Shown here: positions 8,998 through 17,705 of the stretch, in pieces
How the letters are laid out: the number at the start of each line of letters is the position of its first letter
Position numbering within the stretch: the first letter of the stretch is position 1
NCBI RefSeq assembly: GCF_022549215.1
Contig: NZ_JAKZFC010000001.1
Coordinates: forward strand, 496,001 to 560,000
DNA: 64,000 nt
Direction of reading: 5' to 3'
From: Solibacillus palustris
GTDB taxonomy: Bacteria > Bacillota > Bacilli > Bacillales_A > Planococcaceae
Notes under the pieces: generated by a model
Database searches by the model: none
What the model saw: only the letters and a program-made list of their open reading frames with translations
What the model was told of the DNA's origin: nothing
Made by a program: the position numbers and the translations under genes

Positions 8998-9730
8998 TTA
9001 CAATGAACAATTTTTACACAAAATTTGGAATAAAGTACACGCAAATAAAATAATTCGTTCTGCTACGCTACGGGAGGCCAACACGATGTTGGTCATGAAT
9101 GCGTTGCCACACGATGTGGCGCTCTTAGCATTTGTTCCACTGTTCCTGGGGGCGTGGCTACAACTAACTATATGCTTGCCACTACGGCGGCAAGCATATA
9201 GTGGATTTTCCGCGCACGCTTAATCCCCAAGGAGTCCGCCCCTTCACTTCGCGGCACTCTACTCTAAAACTAGAGTTGTTTTTTTATTACAAAGTGTTTG
9301 AATGAAGTGTGCTGAATTGAACTTTGTAATTGAAATAAAGTCTACTTTCGTCTAAAGGTGATTTTATTTTTGAGATACTAAAATTGCTAATTTTATTTAC
9401 AGAGATAACTTCTAATCAAAGATACAATATTGTAAACAGTGTCATATTTTTTTCATCCCTGCCGCCTCGCGAAAGCGCAAGCGGTAGCATTGGAATCTTT
9501 TAACTAAATTAACACGCAACATTTTAGTTTGGCGGGCCTTGCATGCGGCATTAGTGACAGTGGTAGAGACATGTACGACATGGCTCTAACGCAGTCATGC
9601 TCCTGTCACTGCGTTTTCGTCGCAAAAGATAAAACCAATCCAGACTGCGATTGGTTTTATTTCTGCCGTAGCCCGCCAAAAATAAGTAACACTGTACTTA
9701 ATCTTTTTTTGAAGTAAATTTACTGAATAT
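8998..9730 (-). repeat. Large nested-hairpin repeat, copy R1 (inverse orientation)
   Basis: Full-length copy of a repeat also at 16192, 19493 and 28202, here reversed. From left: the end block TTCGTTCTGCTACGCTACGG, two short palindromes (9078-9092, 9106-9120), and CTGGGGGCGTGGCT. Then comes an apical 14-bp perfect hairpin (9167-9180 with 9189-9202) and TTCACTTCGCGGCACTCTACT. An AT-rich block carries TAATCAAAGATACAATATTGTAAACAG, followed by a GC-rich hairpin (GCCGCCTCGCGAAAGCGCAAGCGG). Last is a block bounded by GGCGGGC (9531-9537) and GCCCGCC (9671-9677) holding further hairpins. A 62-codon frame at 9529-9717 lies wholly inside it and is not called as a gene. The whole gap 8842-9828 holds nothing else. 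Confidence 0.85.
9167..9202. repeat. Apical covarying hairpin of R1
   Basis: ACTATATGCTTGCC and GGCAAGCATATAGT, 14 bp perfect, 8-nt loop. The corresponding hairpins in R3 (20139-20173) and R4 (28663-28695) have different stem sequence but perfect pairing. Confidence 0.8.
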
Positions 9731-9828
9731 GAATTACAATACATGAAATCGACAGTTTTCCATTAGTTACTTGTTGTAAGTTGAAACTGTGGTCAATACC
9801 CGTTACGATTGGGAAAAGGGGTGATTCT

Positions 9829-10956
9829 ATGCTGGTTGCGCACAATGAAAATAAGCAGCTATTTGTTTTACATCGACAATTTTCAAGAGATGAATTGCAG
9901 TTGCTGAAGAAGCAACAACAATTTTTTTGCCCACAATGTAACGAGCCACTGCAATTAAAAATTGGCCAAATTCGAATTCCACACTTTGCCCATTTTCATA
10001 ATAGTGAATGTGACAATTTGTTTTCCGAGCGTGAATCAGAGGCTCATTTACTTGGTAAGCAACATCTATATGAACTATTTGAAAAACTTCAGCTATCCCC
10101 AATTTTAGAGCCATTTCTTCCACAAATTCAGCAAAGACCTGACATTTTAATCGAACATCATAACCGCTTGTTTGCGATTGAATTTCAATGCAGCCAACTA
10201 GCAATCGAGCTATTTACAGCGCGAACGAAAGGCTATTTGGAAGTAAATATTACGCCTATTTGGATTGTCCATACACCTTATGAAAAGTTAAAGGGGCTTG
10301 GTATTCAAAAAATCAAAATCAATCATACGATGAGCCAATATCTTATGCAAAACAACGGGCAGCGTTATTTAATGACCTATGATGTGAAGCGGGAATTGTT
10401 TTACTACATAAGTAACATAACGCATTTAACAAAGACGCAATATATAGGGCAAGTTCACCGTATCCCACTCAAGCAACAGCAGTTTCCATTTCTGATTCCT
10501 TCTAAAATTTCCCTAGAAAAATTTGACCAATTATTTTCGCAAATACTAAATTTTCGAGATGACTATATGCTTCCAAGAATTTTGTTGAGTAAGCGCGGTG
10601 TGAACGACCAATTTTTACGTGCGATATATGAGCTACGTTTAACGGGAAATCGTTTACCGATTTTTATTGGAATTCCTGTCCGAAATACGAATGCTTTCGA
10701 AGAATTTTGCGTAGAATGGCAAGTACAGTTATTTTATTTTTTGAAATGTCATGAACTTACGCCACAAACGATGAACGCAAATGCGGTTCCTTATTTTTTT
10801 GAGTGGGCGAGTTTTGCTTTGACGATAGAGCGAAAGATAGAAGTGACGTACTATTTAAGTTTGTTAAAACGATTAAATGTCCAATCTGTTGATGATCATT
10901 TAGAAAAAAGACACTTAATTGAAGTACTTTACGACGAATTGGTTGCAATTGGATAA
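9829..10956 (+). CDS. coiA: Competence protein CoiA
   Basis: The frame is open from 9781, but AAAAGGGGTGA sits 5-12 bases before the ATG at 9829, which starts MLVAHNENKQLFVL as in CoiA proteins; length ~375 residues. A Cys-x2-Cys zinc-like element (FCPQCNEPL) and PHFAHFHNSEC come first. A nuclease-like core follows, with RPDILIEHHNRLFAIEFQCS carrying the D...E-x-Q of a PD-(D/E)xK fold. CoiA acts in genetic transformation after DNA uptake. pepF follows after 60 bases, as in B. subtilis. Confidence 0.9.
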   Translation: MLVAHNENKQLFVLHRQFSRDELQLLKKQQQFFCPQCNEPLQLKIGQIRIPHFAHFHNSECDNLFSERESEAHLLGKQHLYELFEKLQLSPILEPFLPQIQQRPDILIEHHNRLFAIEFQCSQLAIELFTARTKGYLEVNITPIWIVHTPYEKLKGLGIQKIKINHTMSQYLMQNNGQRYLMTYDVKRELFYYISNITHLTKTQYIGQVHRIPLKQQQFPFLIPSKISLEKFDQLFSQILNFRDDYMLPRILLSKRGVNDQFLRAIYELRLTGNRLPIFIGIPVRNTNAFEEFCVEWQVQLFYFLKCHELTPQTMNANAVPYFFEWASFALTIERKIEVTYYLSLLKRLNVQSVDDHLEKRHLIEVLYDELVAIG

Positions 10957-11015
10957 CGAAATTGTTTAAATAGACTTATAATTTCGAATTTCGTAATAGT
11001 GGGAGGTAATTATTA

Positions 11016-12824
11016 ATGGCAAAACAAATTTTAACGCGTTCAGAAGTACCGGAGCAATTAACGTGGGACTTAACATCAATTTTTGAATCAGATGCAGCAT
11101 GGGAAGCAGAACTAAAAGAGGTAGAAAAGCTATCTGAACAAGCAACAAACTATAAAGGGAAAGTTGCTGATAGCGCGGAAAGCTTATACAATACATTGCA
11201 ATTTAGCGACGCATTATATGAGCGTTTGCAAAAATTATATGTCTATTCTCATTTAAAGCATGATCAAGATACAACAAACTCAACGTATCAAGATTTAGAT
11301 GGTCGCGTGCGTTCAGTATTTGCAAAAACAGGAGCAGCATGGTCATTCATTACACCAGAAATTTTAGCCCTAGATGAAGAAACGCTTAACAGCTATGTAG
11401 CAAGCTACGAGCCACTGGAGTTATACAAACAAAGCTTAAAGGAAATTAATCTAGGTCGTCCGCATGTACTATCAGCGGACAAAGAAGAACTATTAGCACA
11501 ATTGTCTGAAGTGGCTTCTACAGCGAGCAAAACGTTCAGCGCACTAAACAATGCCGATTTAGAATTCCCAACAATTACTGGGGAAGACGGCGAAGATGTG
11601 CAAATTACGCACGGTAACTACATTCTAATGCTTGAAAGTGATAACCGTAACGTCCGTGAAGCAGCATTTAAAGCAGTTTATTCTACTTATGGCCAATTCA
11701 AAAACACATTTGCTGCAACAATTTCAGGTAATGTAAAAGCGCAAAATGCTAATGCAAAAATTCGCAATTACGAATCAGCTCGTCATGCGGCTCTAAGCAA
11801 CAACTTTATTCCTGAAAAAGTATACGATCAACTAATTTCGACAATTCACGACTACTTACCAGCACTTCATCGTTACGTAGCGCTACGTAAACAAGTGTTA
11901 GGTGTTGACGAGCTACACATGTATGACCTATTCACACCACTTGTTAAAGAAGTGAAAATGGAAGTAACGTATGATGAAGCGAAGAAAACAATGGTAGAAA
12001 GCTTTGCACCACTTGGGCAAGAGTATCAAAATGCCGTTCAGCAAGGTCTAGATAGCCGTTGGGTAGATGTGTTAGAAAACAAAGGAAAACGTAGCGGTGC
12101 TTATTCATCGGGTACATTTGGTACAAACCCATATGTATTAATGAACTGGCAAGATAATGTGAACAACTTATACACATTAGCACATGAATTTGGTCACTCA
12201 ATGCATAGCTATTATTCACGTGCAAATCAGCCTTACCAATATGCGGATTACTCTATTTTCGTTGCAGAAGTGGCTTCAACTTGTAACGAAGAATTATTAT
12301 TTGATCACTTAATGAATACATTAGATGATGAAAAGCAAAAAATCTATTTATTAAATCAGTGGTTAGACGGCTTCCGTGGTACAGTATTCCGTCAAACAAT
12401 GTTTGCTGAATTTGAGCATATGATTCACGAAATTGATGCAAAAGGTGAAGCAATTACAGCGGATAAATTAACGGCAATGTACTACGATTTAAATAAAAAA
12501 TACTTTGGTGATGCCATGACAGTAGACGAGGAAATTGGCCTTGAATGGGCACGTATCCCGCACTTCTATTACAACTATTACGTATACCAATATGCAACTG
12601 GTCAATCTGCTGCAACGGCATTATCAAAACAAATTTTAGAAGAGGGCCAACCAGCTGTAGAACGTTATATTAACAACTTCTTAAAAGCAGGCTGCTCGAA
12701 TTTCCCAATCGAAGTATTAAAAGCGGCGGGTGTTGATATGGAATCTCCAGAGCCAATCGCACTAGCTTGCCAAGTATTCGAAGAAAAATTAACTGAGCTT
12801 GAAAAATTATTATTAAATAATTAA
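11016..12824 (+). CDS. pepF: Oligoendopeptidase F
   Basis: M3-family zinc metallopeptidase of 602 residues, full length. The zinc site HEFGH is at residues 390-394 within LAHEFGHSMHSYYS. The third ligand region EVASTCNEELL follows about 26 residues later, as in the family. PepF cleaves cytoplasmic oligopeptides of roughly 7-17 residues. GGGAGGTAATTATTA precedes the ATG. It is probably cotranscribed with coiA, though a TATAAT at 10977-10982 could give it its own promoter. Confidence 0.97.
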   Translation: MAKQILTRSEVPEQLTWDLTSIFESDAAWEAELKEVEKLSEQATNYKGKVADSAESLYNTLQFSDALYERLQKLYVYSHLKHDQDTTNSTYQDLDGRVRSVFAKTGAAWSFITPEILALDEETLNSYVASYEPLELYKQSLKEINLGRPHVLSADKEELLAQLSEVASTASKTFSALNNADLEFPTITGEDGEDVQITHGNYILMLESDNRNVREAAFKAVYSTYGQFKNTFAATISGNVKAQNANAKIRNYESARHAALSNNFIPEKVYDQLISTIHDYLPALHRYVALRKQVLGVDELHMYDLFTPLVKEVKMEVTYDEAKKTMVESFAPLGQEYQNAVQQGLDSRWVDVLENKGKRSGAYSSGTFGTNPYVLMNWQDNVNNLYTLAHEFGHSMHSYYSRANQPYQYADYSIFVAEVASTCNEELLFDHLMNTLDDEKQKIYLLNQWLDGFRGTVFRQTMFAEFEHMIHEIDAKGEAITADKLTAMYYDLNKKYFGDAMTVDEEIGLEWARIPHFYYNYYVYQYATGQSAATALSKQILEEGQPAVERYINNFLKAGCSNFPIEVLKAAGVDMESPEPIALACQVFEEKLTELEKLLLNN

Positions 12825-12834
12825 TTGTTTGTGA

Positions 12835-12862
12835 AAACGCATCTGTTTTAGGTGCGTTTTTT
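12835..12862 (+). terminator. Terminator of pepF
   Basis: AAAACGCA pairs with TGCGTTTT, followed by TTATTATTTTT. Confidence 0.8.
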
Positions 12863-13069
12863 ATTATTTTTAATTAAAATTTTGCAACTTTTAATAATGT
12901 TTATTTGATATGGACACGTTAGGGTAGAAATTGGACTACTTTAAGAAACGTTCTATATCAAGAGTTATAAGTGTTTTCGAAGTTATGAATGTTATAACCT
13001 TAATAAAACGCTTACATTTCGATGGAAACGCTTTCTATTTGACGAATTTGTGAAATAAAGCTTGTTTCG

Positions 13070-13119
13070 TTGCAACGATAATTATTCCATGATAGAGTAA
13101 TAGACGTGAAATAAATCAC
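13070..13119 (+). promoter_or_regulatory. Promoter of the RoxS/RsaE RNA with Rex-type operator
   Basis: TTGCAA (13070-13075), 17-bp spacer, TAGAGT (13093-13098). At the expected start site lies CGTGAAATAAATCACA (13105-13120), which contains the GTGA-N6-TCAC core of the Rex (NADH-sensing repressor) operator. A second half-like TTGTGAAATAAAG lies upstream at 13048. Rex and ResD control of RoxS is known in B. subtilis; here the Rex-like site is seen, a ResD site is not identified. Confidence 0.6.
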
Positions 13120-13226
13120 ATAACAAACATACACCCCTTTGTTTGAACGTGAACATTTCTCCCATCCCCTTTGTGAAAAAGAGGCGTCCTATCTGTCGAG
13201 GATAGGTGCGCCTCTTTTGTTTTTTG
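13105..13226 (+). ncRNA. roxS: Regulatory small RNA RoxS/RsaE
   Basis: The intergenic region between pepF and yjbH/spxH is where RsaE (S. aureus) and RoxS (B. subtilis) are encoded. The sequence carries the conserved 5' part AATCACATAACAAACATAC, the C-rich CCCCTTTGTTTGAACGTGA and TTTCTCCCATCCCCTTTG. These are the seed segments that pair with Shine-Dalgarno regions of target mRNAs. It ends in an intrinsic terminator (AAAAGAGGCG... with CGCCTCTTTT, then GTTTTTTG). The known role is trans-acting repression and stabilisation of central-metabolism mRNAs to balance NAD/NADH. Ends are estimated from the promoter and terminator, giving about 120 nt. Confidence 0.9.
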
Positions 13227-13342
13227 TTACGAGAAAAGTATAAGTTTTTTTGCCAGCAAAAGTGTTTCCTCCAAACGATAGCTTAAACGTAAAAAGCGTT
13301 TTTCATTTAAATATCTCATAAACTACAAAACAATATAAAAAA

Positions 13343-13367
13343 ACCAACCTACGAAAAACAGGTTGGT
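13343..13367 (-). terminator. Terminator of spxH
   Basis: ACCAACCT pairs with AGGTTGGT; on the minus strand the stem is followed by TTTTTTATATTG. Confidence 0.8.
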
Positions 13368-13394
13368 AAAGAATATGATGTTATAAGTGCTAGA

Positions 13395-14201
13395 TTATTT
13401 TGCGCGCCAAAGCGTGATGTCGTCGGTCATTAGGCGCTCGACTTTTTGCTGTAGCATACGTTTTTTTAGTTCGCGTTCTGCTGCTTGCTCATTAATTGAA
13501 TAAATTTCAGCTACTTCAGCAGTTGTCAATGTTGTAAAGCGAGTGAATAATTCATCTAATGCTGGTGCTTGTTGGCGAATTAACTCCTCACCAAGTAGTT
13601 CAGCTAAAATGTGTTCGTATACTTCGTAGTTATAAGAACCACAAACTTTTAAACCTTCATCCTCGATGCATTCGTTGAAAAAGACGATACTTGGGATTTC
13701 TTCTACTTCCATTTCGCGTGTTAAGTATAAATCACATTGGAAGGCACGCGCCGCTTCTTTTGAGCCGAAATCAGCCATAAACTCATTCATGTCTAAATCA
13801 ACGTGCTGTGCAATTTCGATTAAAGTTGCATGAGAATTAATATTGCGTGTTTTTAGCGCTGTCACTTCTTGTACTTTATTCAAATAGCGGAACCCGGCAC
13901 GTTTCCCTTGGAGCTCAGCTGCTTTAATTGCAATAGAAGGAAGTGCTGGATGGGTAATATCCAGTTCTGCTCCGGTAACACAGCCTTTCATACGGTTTGT
14001 CATAGAGTTCAGTGATGATAGCTCCGTACTAAGGACATAACGACATGTAAAGTAGTGACCATATTCGACCTGTAGTTTGCGCAGTGTTAACTGCATCGCA
14101 AGAGAACGGTCATCTAATGGGTCAATGAAAATATAAAGTTCAATTGGCTTATTACATGTAGAAGGTGTTATTGGTTGCTGTAAAACTTGGACATTATTCA
14201 C
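13395..14201 (-). CDS. spxH: ClpXP adaptor SpxH (YjbH), DsbA-like fold
   Basis: 268 residues, the expected length of YjbH. It begins with a beta strand (PIELYIFIDPL) and contains the DsbA-family helical insert and the late EIPSIVFFNE cis-Pro strand. A winged-helix-like tail (TAEVAEIYSINEQAAERELKKR) ends it. The adaptor brings Spx to ClpXP for degradation. The usual C-x2-C after IDPL is absent here: the sequence is IDPLDDRSLAMQL, so this copy lacks the redox-active pair. It overlaps the globin gene upstream by 4 bases (ATGA), as in B. subtilis yjbI-yjbH. A terminator follows. Confidence 0.92.
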   Translation of the reverse strand: MNNVQVLQQPITPSTCNKPIELYIFIDPLDDRSLAMQLTLRKLQVEYGHYFTCRYVLSTELSSLNSMTNRMKGCVTGAELDITHPALPSIAIKAAELQGKRAGFRYLNKVQEVTALKTRNINSHATLIEIAQHVDLDMNEFMADFGSKEAARAFQCDLYLTREMEVEEIPSIVFFNECIEDEGLKVCGSYNYEVYEHILAELLGEELIRQQAPALDELFTRFTTLTTAEVAEIYSINEQAAERELKKRMLQQKVERLMTDDITLWRAK

Positions 14202-14596
14202 TCAAATCCCTCCTCATCATTCGGGGCATTTACCATATGGTGAGCAGTCATAACAAGGCGTTTAAAATATACTTCACGGAATTTTCCGTCTAAACCAACC
14301 TCGTCCATTGCTTCTGCCATACACTCTAGCCAGGCTTGCGCACGATCAGGTGTTATTTTAAAATGCATATGTCGCGCACGCATCATAGGGTGTCCGTGTT
14401 CTTCTGTGTAGAGGTTAGGACCGCCAAGATACTGCGTTTGGAATTGAATTTGTTTACGAATCGTTTCTGATAAATCTTCAGGGAAAATAGGAATTAGTAA
14501 AGGGTGCTTCGCCACTCGAGAGTAGAACGCATTCATTAATTCAGAAAGCTTTTCAGCGCCAATATCCTCATAAGGAACCGTATATTTTCGATTCAT
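14198..14596 (-). CDS. yjbI: Truncated hemoglobin YjbI (group II globin)
   Basis: About 132 residues when started at the ATG at 14596, which has AAGGAG 8 bases upstream. The longer frame from 14650 has no ribosome site. Group II truncated-globin features are present: YEDIGAEKLSELMNAFYSRVAKHPLL, the FQTQYLGGPNLYTEEHGHPMMRARHMHF stretch with the proximal histidine, and a Trp in the G helix (AQAWLECM). It binds heme and O2. Coupling with spxH is conserved in Bacillales and suggests a link to thiol or peroxide stress. Confidence 0.93.
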   Translation of the reverse strand: MNRKYTVPYEDIGAEKLSELMNAFYSRVAKHPLLIPIFPEDLSETIRKQIQFQTQYLGGPNLYTEEHGHPMMRARHMHFKITPDRAQAWLECMAEAMDEVGLDGKFREVYFKRLVMTAHHMVNAPNDEEGFE

Positions 14597-14718
14597 TTGT
14601 TGTACTCCTTTGTGTCTTAACTTCGTCCCTATTGTAAATGGTACCCCCATTTATGTAATGAAATTTCATTAGGGCGATACAATTATTCTAGCAACGTAAA
14701 CCGGTTTTAACAAATAAA

Positions 14719-14749
14719 GTGCCCTGCAAAATATTAAGAAGGGCATTTT
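14719..14749 (-). terminator. Terminator between the transglycosylase and globin genes
   Basis: AATGCCCTTCTTAATATTTTGCAGGGCACTT on the minus strand: TGCCCT with AGGGCA, followed by TATTTGTT. It separates yjbK-yjbJ from yjbI-spxH. Confidence 0.6.
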
Positions 14750-14751
14750 AA

Positions 14752-15534
14752 TTACGCATTTAAGTAGTTCAAAACTTTCTTTACGTAGTTTTGTGTCTCG
14801 TTAAATGGTGGGATTCCATCGTATTTTTTCACGTTTCCAGGCCCTGCATTATAAGCGGCTAATGCTGTTTCAATATTGTTATCAAATTGGTCTAACATTT
14901 GGCGTAAATATTTTGCACCACCCATAATATTTTGTTCTGGGTCGGAACTATTTGTTACCCCTAAATAACGAGCTGTTGAAGGCATTAACTGCATTAAACC
15001 AGATGCCCCAGAAGAGCTAACTGCCGAGGCATTGAAGTTAGATTCTTGTTTCATGACAGCAGCAATTAACTTTTCGGGTAAATTATAAGTTTCCGCAGCT
15101 TTTGCAATTTCTGAGCTATATTTTTCTGCTCCAGCAAGTAGGTTTTCGTAAGATGATTTGCCCGTATAGTCTTTTACATATTGTTCAATCGAAGTGCCTG
15201 TTGTTTGTTCATTTGCCTGATTGATTAGGTTTTGCAATGAACTCCCGCCTGCATCGTTATTTAATAAAAACGAAGAAATGTAATTATTTGTACTAGCCGA
15301 TGTTGTTGAATCGCCTTGTAAAGAATTTAATACTTGCTGCAAGGAACTTACATCACCAAGCCCATCTAATGAACTTGATGTGCCAAGTCCTTGGCCATTC
15401 AATAAATTACTCAGTAATTCAGAGAATAATGTAGTGTTTGATGATGACAATGTGCTTGAATTTGAACTATCTGTTGTGTTTAAATTTTGCAACGCCTGTA
15501 ACTCTAATAATGTTTTCATTGATGAAATATCCAT
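14752..15534 (-). CDS. Lytic transglycosylase (SLT domain), YjbJ/CwlQ-like
   Basis: 260 residues. The N-terminal ~120 residues are a low-complexity Ser/Thr/Leu/Gln segment. The C-terminal half is a soluble lytic transglycosylase domain: the catalytic Glu is in MKQESNFN, followed by SSSGASGLMQLMPSTARYLGV and the ALAAYNAGPGNVKKYDGIPPFNETQNYVKKV end. It cleaves glycan strands of peptidoglycan. No signal peptide is visible, as in other YjbJ proteins. It ends a two-gene unit with yjbK (8 bases apart). Confidence 0.9.
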   Translation of the reverse strand: MDISSMKTLLELQALQNLNTTDSSNSSTLSSSNTTLFSELLSNLLNGQGLGTSSSLDGLGDVSSLQQVLNSLQGDSTTSASTNNYISSFLLNNDAGGSSLQNLINQANEQTTGTSIEQYVKDYTGKSSYENLLAGAEKYSSEIAKAAETYNLPEKLIAAVMKQESNFNASAVSSSGASGLMQLMPSTARYLGVTNSSDPEQNIMGGAKYLRQMLDQFDNNIETALAAYNAGPGNVKKYDGIPPFNETQNYVKKVLNYLNA

Positions 15535-15542
15535 GAAGGCAC

Positions 15543-16130
15543 CTAGCTTTTCTGATTATTTAATGCCGTCATAAAGCGCACGATTTTTTTCGGTGCAGTT
15601 TGCGGCTCGATATTGTATCGTTGTAAAAATTGAAGAAACACTGTTTTTCCATAAGTTTCATCATTTGTTTCATATTCTACCTCATAATCATCACAGTGCA
15701 AATAAAAAGAATGGTCAAAAACGAGTAAACCTCCTTCGTATGGGAGCTCTACACGGTCTGTTGTCAAAGTTCCGTAGTGTTGTAAGTCGTTCAATGGAAT
15801 GTCAAAAAGTACAAGTCTGCCCATTACATGTGGTGCTTCGATGCCGTTACCTGCAAGCATTCGATCGGCTTGTTCACGTGTAAGCATATCGGTCGTTTCT
15901 AAATGCTGATGCTCGGAAGCTTTTTCTTTTAATGTGCATTCGATATGGTTGCCAAACTCACGAATACGTAACGCACTTTTAATGTTTTTTAAATGCTGCG
16001 TTGGTGTATCAATATAATGGTTTGCCTGACGAATAATTTGTTCTGGTTGTATGTTAAAATCTGCAAGCATTTGCTCGTACTGAGCCTTTGTTAACATGTT
16101 TTTAAATTCAATTTCGATATGTTGAGACAT
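15543..16130 (-). CDS. yjbK: CYTH-domain protein YjbK (triphosphate tunnel fold)
   Basis: 195 residues starting with the diagnostic ExExK motif (HIEIEFKNML). Alternating charged strands of a triphosphate-tunnel barrel follow: ALRIREFGNHIECTLKEK, FDHSFYLHCDDYEVEYETND. CYTH proteins bind or hydrolyse triphosphates such as thiamine-triphosphate, inorganic triphosphate or cAMP precursors; the substrate of YjbK is unknown. It lies divergent from yjbL-relQ, whose product makes (p)ppGpp. AAAGGAG precedes the ATG. Confidence 0.88.
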   Translation of the reverse strand: MSQHIEIEFKNMLTKAQYEQMLADFNIQPEQIIRQANHYIDTPTQHLKNIKSALRIREFGNHIECTLKEKASEHQHLETTDMLTREQADRMLAGNGIEAPHVMGRLVLFDIPLNDLQHYGTLTTDRVELPYEGGLLVFDHSFYLHCDDYEVEYETNDETYGKTVFLQFLQRYNIEPQTAPKKIVRFMTALNNQKS

Positions 16131-16191
16131 AAGTTGGCTCCTTTAATTTCATATTTTGATACGGTTCTTTTACTATTCGTAAAGCTTTACT

Positions 16192-16475
16192 CACAATGAG
16201 TAATTTTTAATACAATATTTCGAATAAAGTGCATGCAGATAATATGTTTCGTTCTGCTACGCTACGGGGCATACTTTATCCCCAAGGAGTCCGCCCTAAG
16301 AAATGTGCTCCTGTCGCTGCGCTTTCGTCGCAGAAGTTAAAACCAATCCAGACTGCGATTGGTTTTAGCTTTGCCGGAGCCCGCAAAAATAAGTAACACT
16401 GAATTCAATCAATTTTTGTTAGTAAATTTGCTCAATGTTAGTTACAGAGTTAGATTTTAATCAAAGATACATAAC
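16192..16475 (-). repeat. Large nested-hairpin repeat, copy R2 (truncated and rearranged)
   Basis: Begins with the same end as R1 (TTCGTTCTGCTACGCTACGG) but the apical hairpin block is deleted. It passes through TTATCCCCAAGGAGTCCGCCC into TGCTCCTGTCGCTGCGCTTTC and the AAAACCAATC/GATTGGTTTT hairpin. The inner-block boundary is degenerate (GAGCCCGCA). A piece of the AT-rich block (TTTTAATCAAAGATACA) then follows on the far side, an order not seen in the other copies. It occupies the gap between divergent yjbK and yjbL; nothing else was seen there. Confidence 0.75.
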
Positions 16476-16562
16476 ACCTTTTCCTCAAAACCACTCTGCA
16501 CCAATTGATTGTCATATGATAAAATAGAAAATAACAGTTTTTCATAAAGGAGTTCTAATCAC

Positions 16563-16949
16563 TTGCGAAACGTATATTTAATTGATCAATTTGACGTAGT
16601 ACATAATGAAATCTATTTTATTTTAAATGAAAAAAAACAACTTAGCCAATTTCAGCCAGCCGGGCAAGTATTGGCAGATTCAGATAATGGGGCATTTCTT
16701 TATTTAATCGACGAGAATGATGCATATAGTTATTTGCGCTTTGATCAATCAATTTGGCCGCAATTAGTGCATATGATTTTATCGGAACAAAAAGCTTTTT
16801 TAACAGTAGATGACGGTGCATTTGAGTTAAATGACTTTTCAAATGAACTAAAATCACTGCTTTATAATATTGAGGGCAATGGCAATTACGGGGAAACATT
16901 TGTAAAAGCAGTTGAAGAGGCTTTTGCTGATTTTTTTGCGCAAAATTAA
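16563..16949 (+). CDS. yjbL: YjbL, UPF0738 family protein
   Basis: 128 residues with start TTG and AAGGAG about 10 bases upstream. No membrane segment or signal peptide; acidic. Position between yjbK and yjbM (relQ) and the pattern LIDENDAYSYLRFDQSIWPQLVHMI fit the UPF0738/YjbL family, whose function is unknown. The TTG start and the slightly long spacing suggest modest translation. Confidence 0.75.
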   Translation: MRNVYLIDQFDVVHNEIYFILNEKKQLSQFQPAGQVLADSDNGAFLYLIDENDAYSYLRFDQSIWPQLVHMILSEQKAFLTVDDGAFELNDFSNELKSLLYNIEGNGNYGETFVKAVEEAFADFFAQN

Positions 16950-17024
16950 GTATAATGAATGCAGTGTTGTGTTGTGAAATAGTAGGGAACGAGAGCTACT
17001 ATTTTCAGTTGGGAGGTTTTGTAA

Positions 17025-17705
17025 ATGGGGCAATGGGAAATATTTATAAGTCCATATAAACAAGCGGTGGACGAGTTGAAAATTAAGTTGAAAGGGATGC
17101 GTTCACAATTTGGCATAATGAGTGCAAACTCGCCAATCGAATTTGTGACAGGTCGTGTTAAGCCACTTGCTAGTATTTATGATAAATCGCTTGCGAAAGG
17201 CATCCCATTTGAACCAACTGCGAATTTAGGCAATGAACTACAAGACATCGCGGGCTTACGCATTATGTGTCAATTTGTTGATGATATTGCAACCGTGTCC
17301 GAGCTTATTCGCCAACGTAACGATATGAAAATAATCGAGGAAAAAGATTATATCACTTATAGTAAACCGAGTGGATATCGCTCACACCATATGATTGTTG
17401 AATATCCAGTTGAAACGATTCAAGGGTGCATTGTCGTAGTTGCTGAAATTCAAATTCGCACATTATCAATGAATTTCTGGGCATCGATTGAACATTCGTT
17501 GAACTATAAATATAAAGGTGTTTTCCCAGAAGAAATTAAAAACCGCTTACAAAGTGCAGCAGAAGCAGCGTTCCGTTTAGATGAGGAAATGTCATCCATT
17601 CGCAGTGAAATTCAAGAGGCACAGGCATACTTTAGCGAAATAAAAGAAGCAACGAATCCAGCTATCCATAAGTCAAACGACAAAGAGGAGCGTGAAAGTT
17701 CATGA
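17025..17705 (+). CDS. relQ: Small alarmone synthetase RelQ (GTP pyrophosphokinase, YjbM/SAS1)
   Basis: 226 residues, a stand-alone RelA/SpoT synthetase domain without hydrolase or TGS parts. Key segments are [30 protein letters not shown] and [24 protein letters not shown]; the last holds the catalytic E-x-Q-x-R and H-x2-NYK residues. It transfers pyrophosphate from ATP to GTP/GDP to make (p)ppGpp. GGGAGG precedes the ATG; a TATAAT at 16951-16956 lies just after yjbL and may give it its own promoter. Stop overlaps the nadK start by 4 bases. Confidence 0.95.
   Translation: MGQWEIFISPYKQAVDELKIKLKGMRSQFGIMSANSPIEFVTGRVKPLASIYDKSLAKGIPFEPTANLGNELQDIAGLRIMCQFVDDIATVSELIRQRNDMKIIEEKDYITYSKPSGYRSHHMIVEYPVETIQGCIVVVAEIQIRTLSMNFWASIEHSLNYKYKGVFPEEIKNRLQSAAEAAFRLDEEMSSIRSEIQEAQAYFSEIKEATNPAIHKSNDKEERESS

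Noticed and set aside
9529-9717. 62-codon frame starting MAGLACGI inside R1
   Set aside because: It lies wholly in the large repeat. Its similarity to a frame in R4 follows from DNA identity of the repeat blocks, and the variable hairpins change the middle of the protein completely. No good ribosome site.
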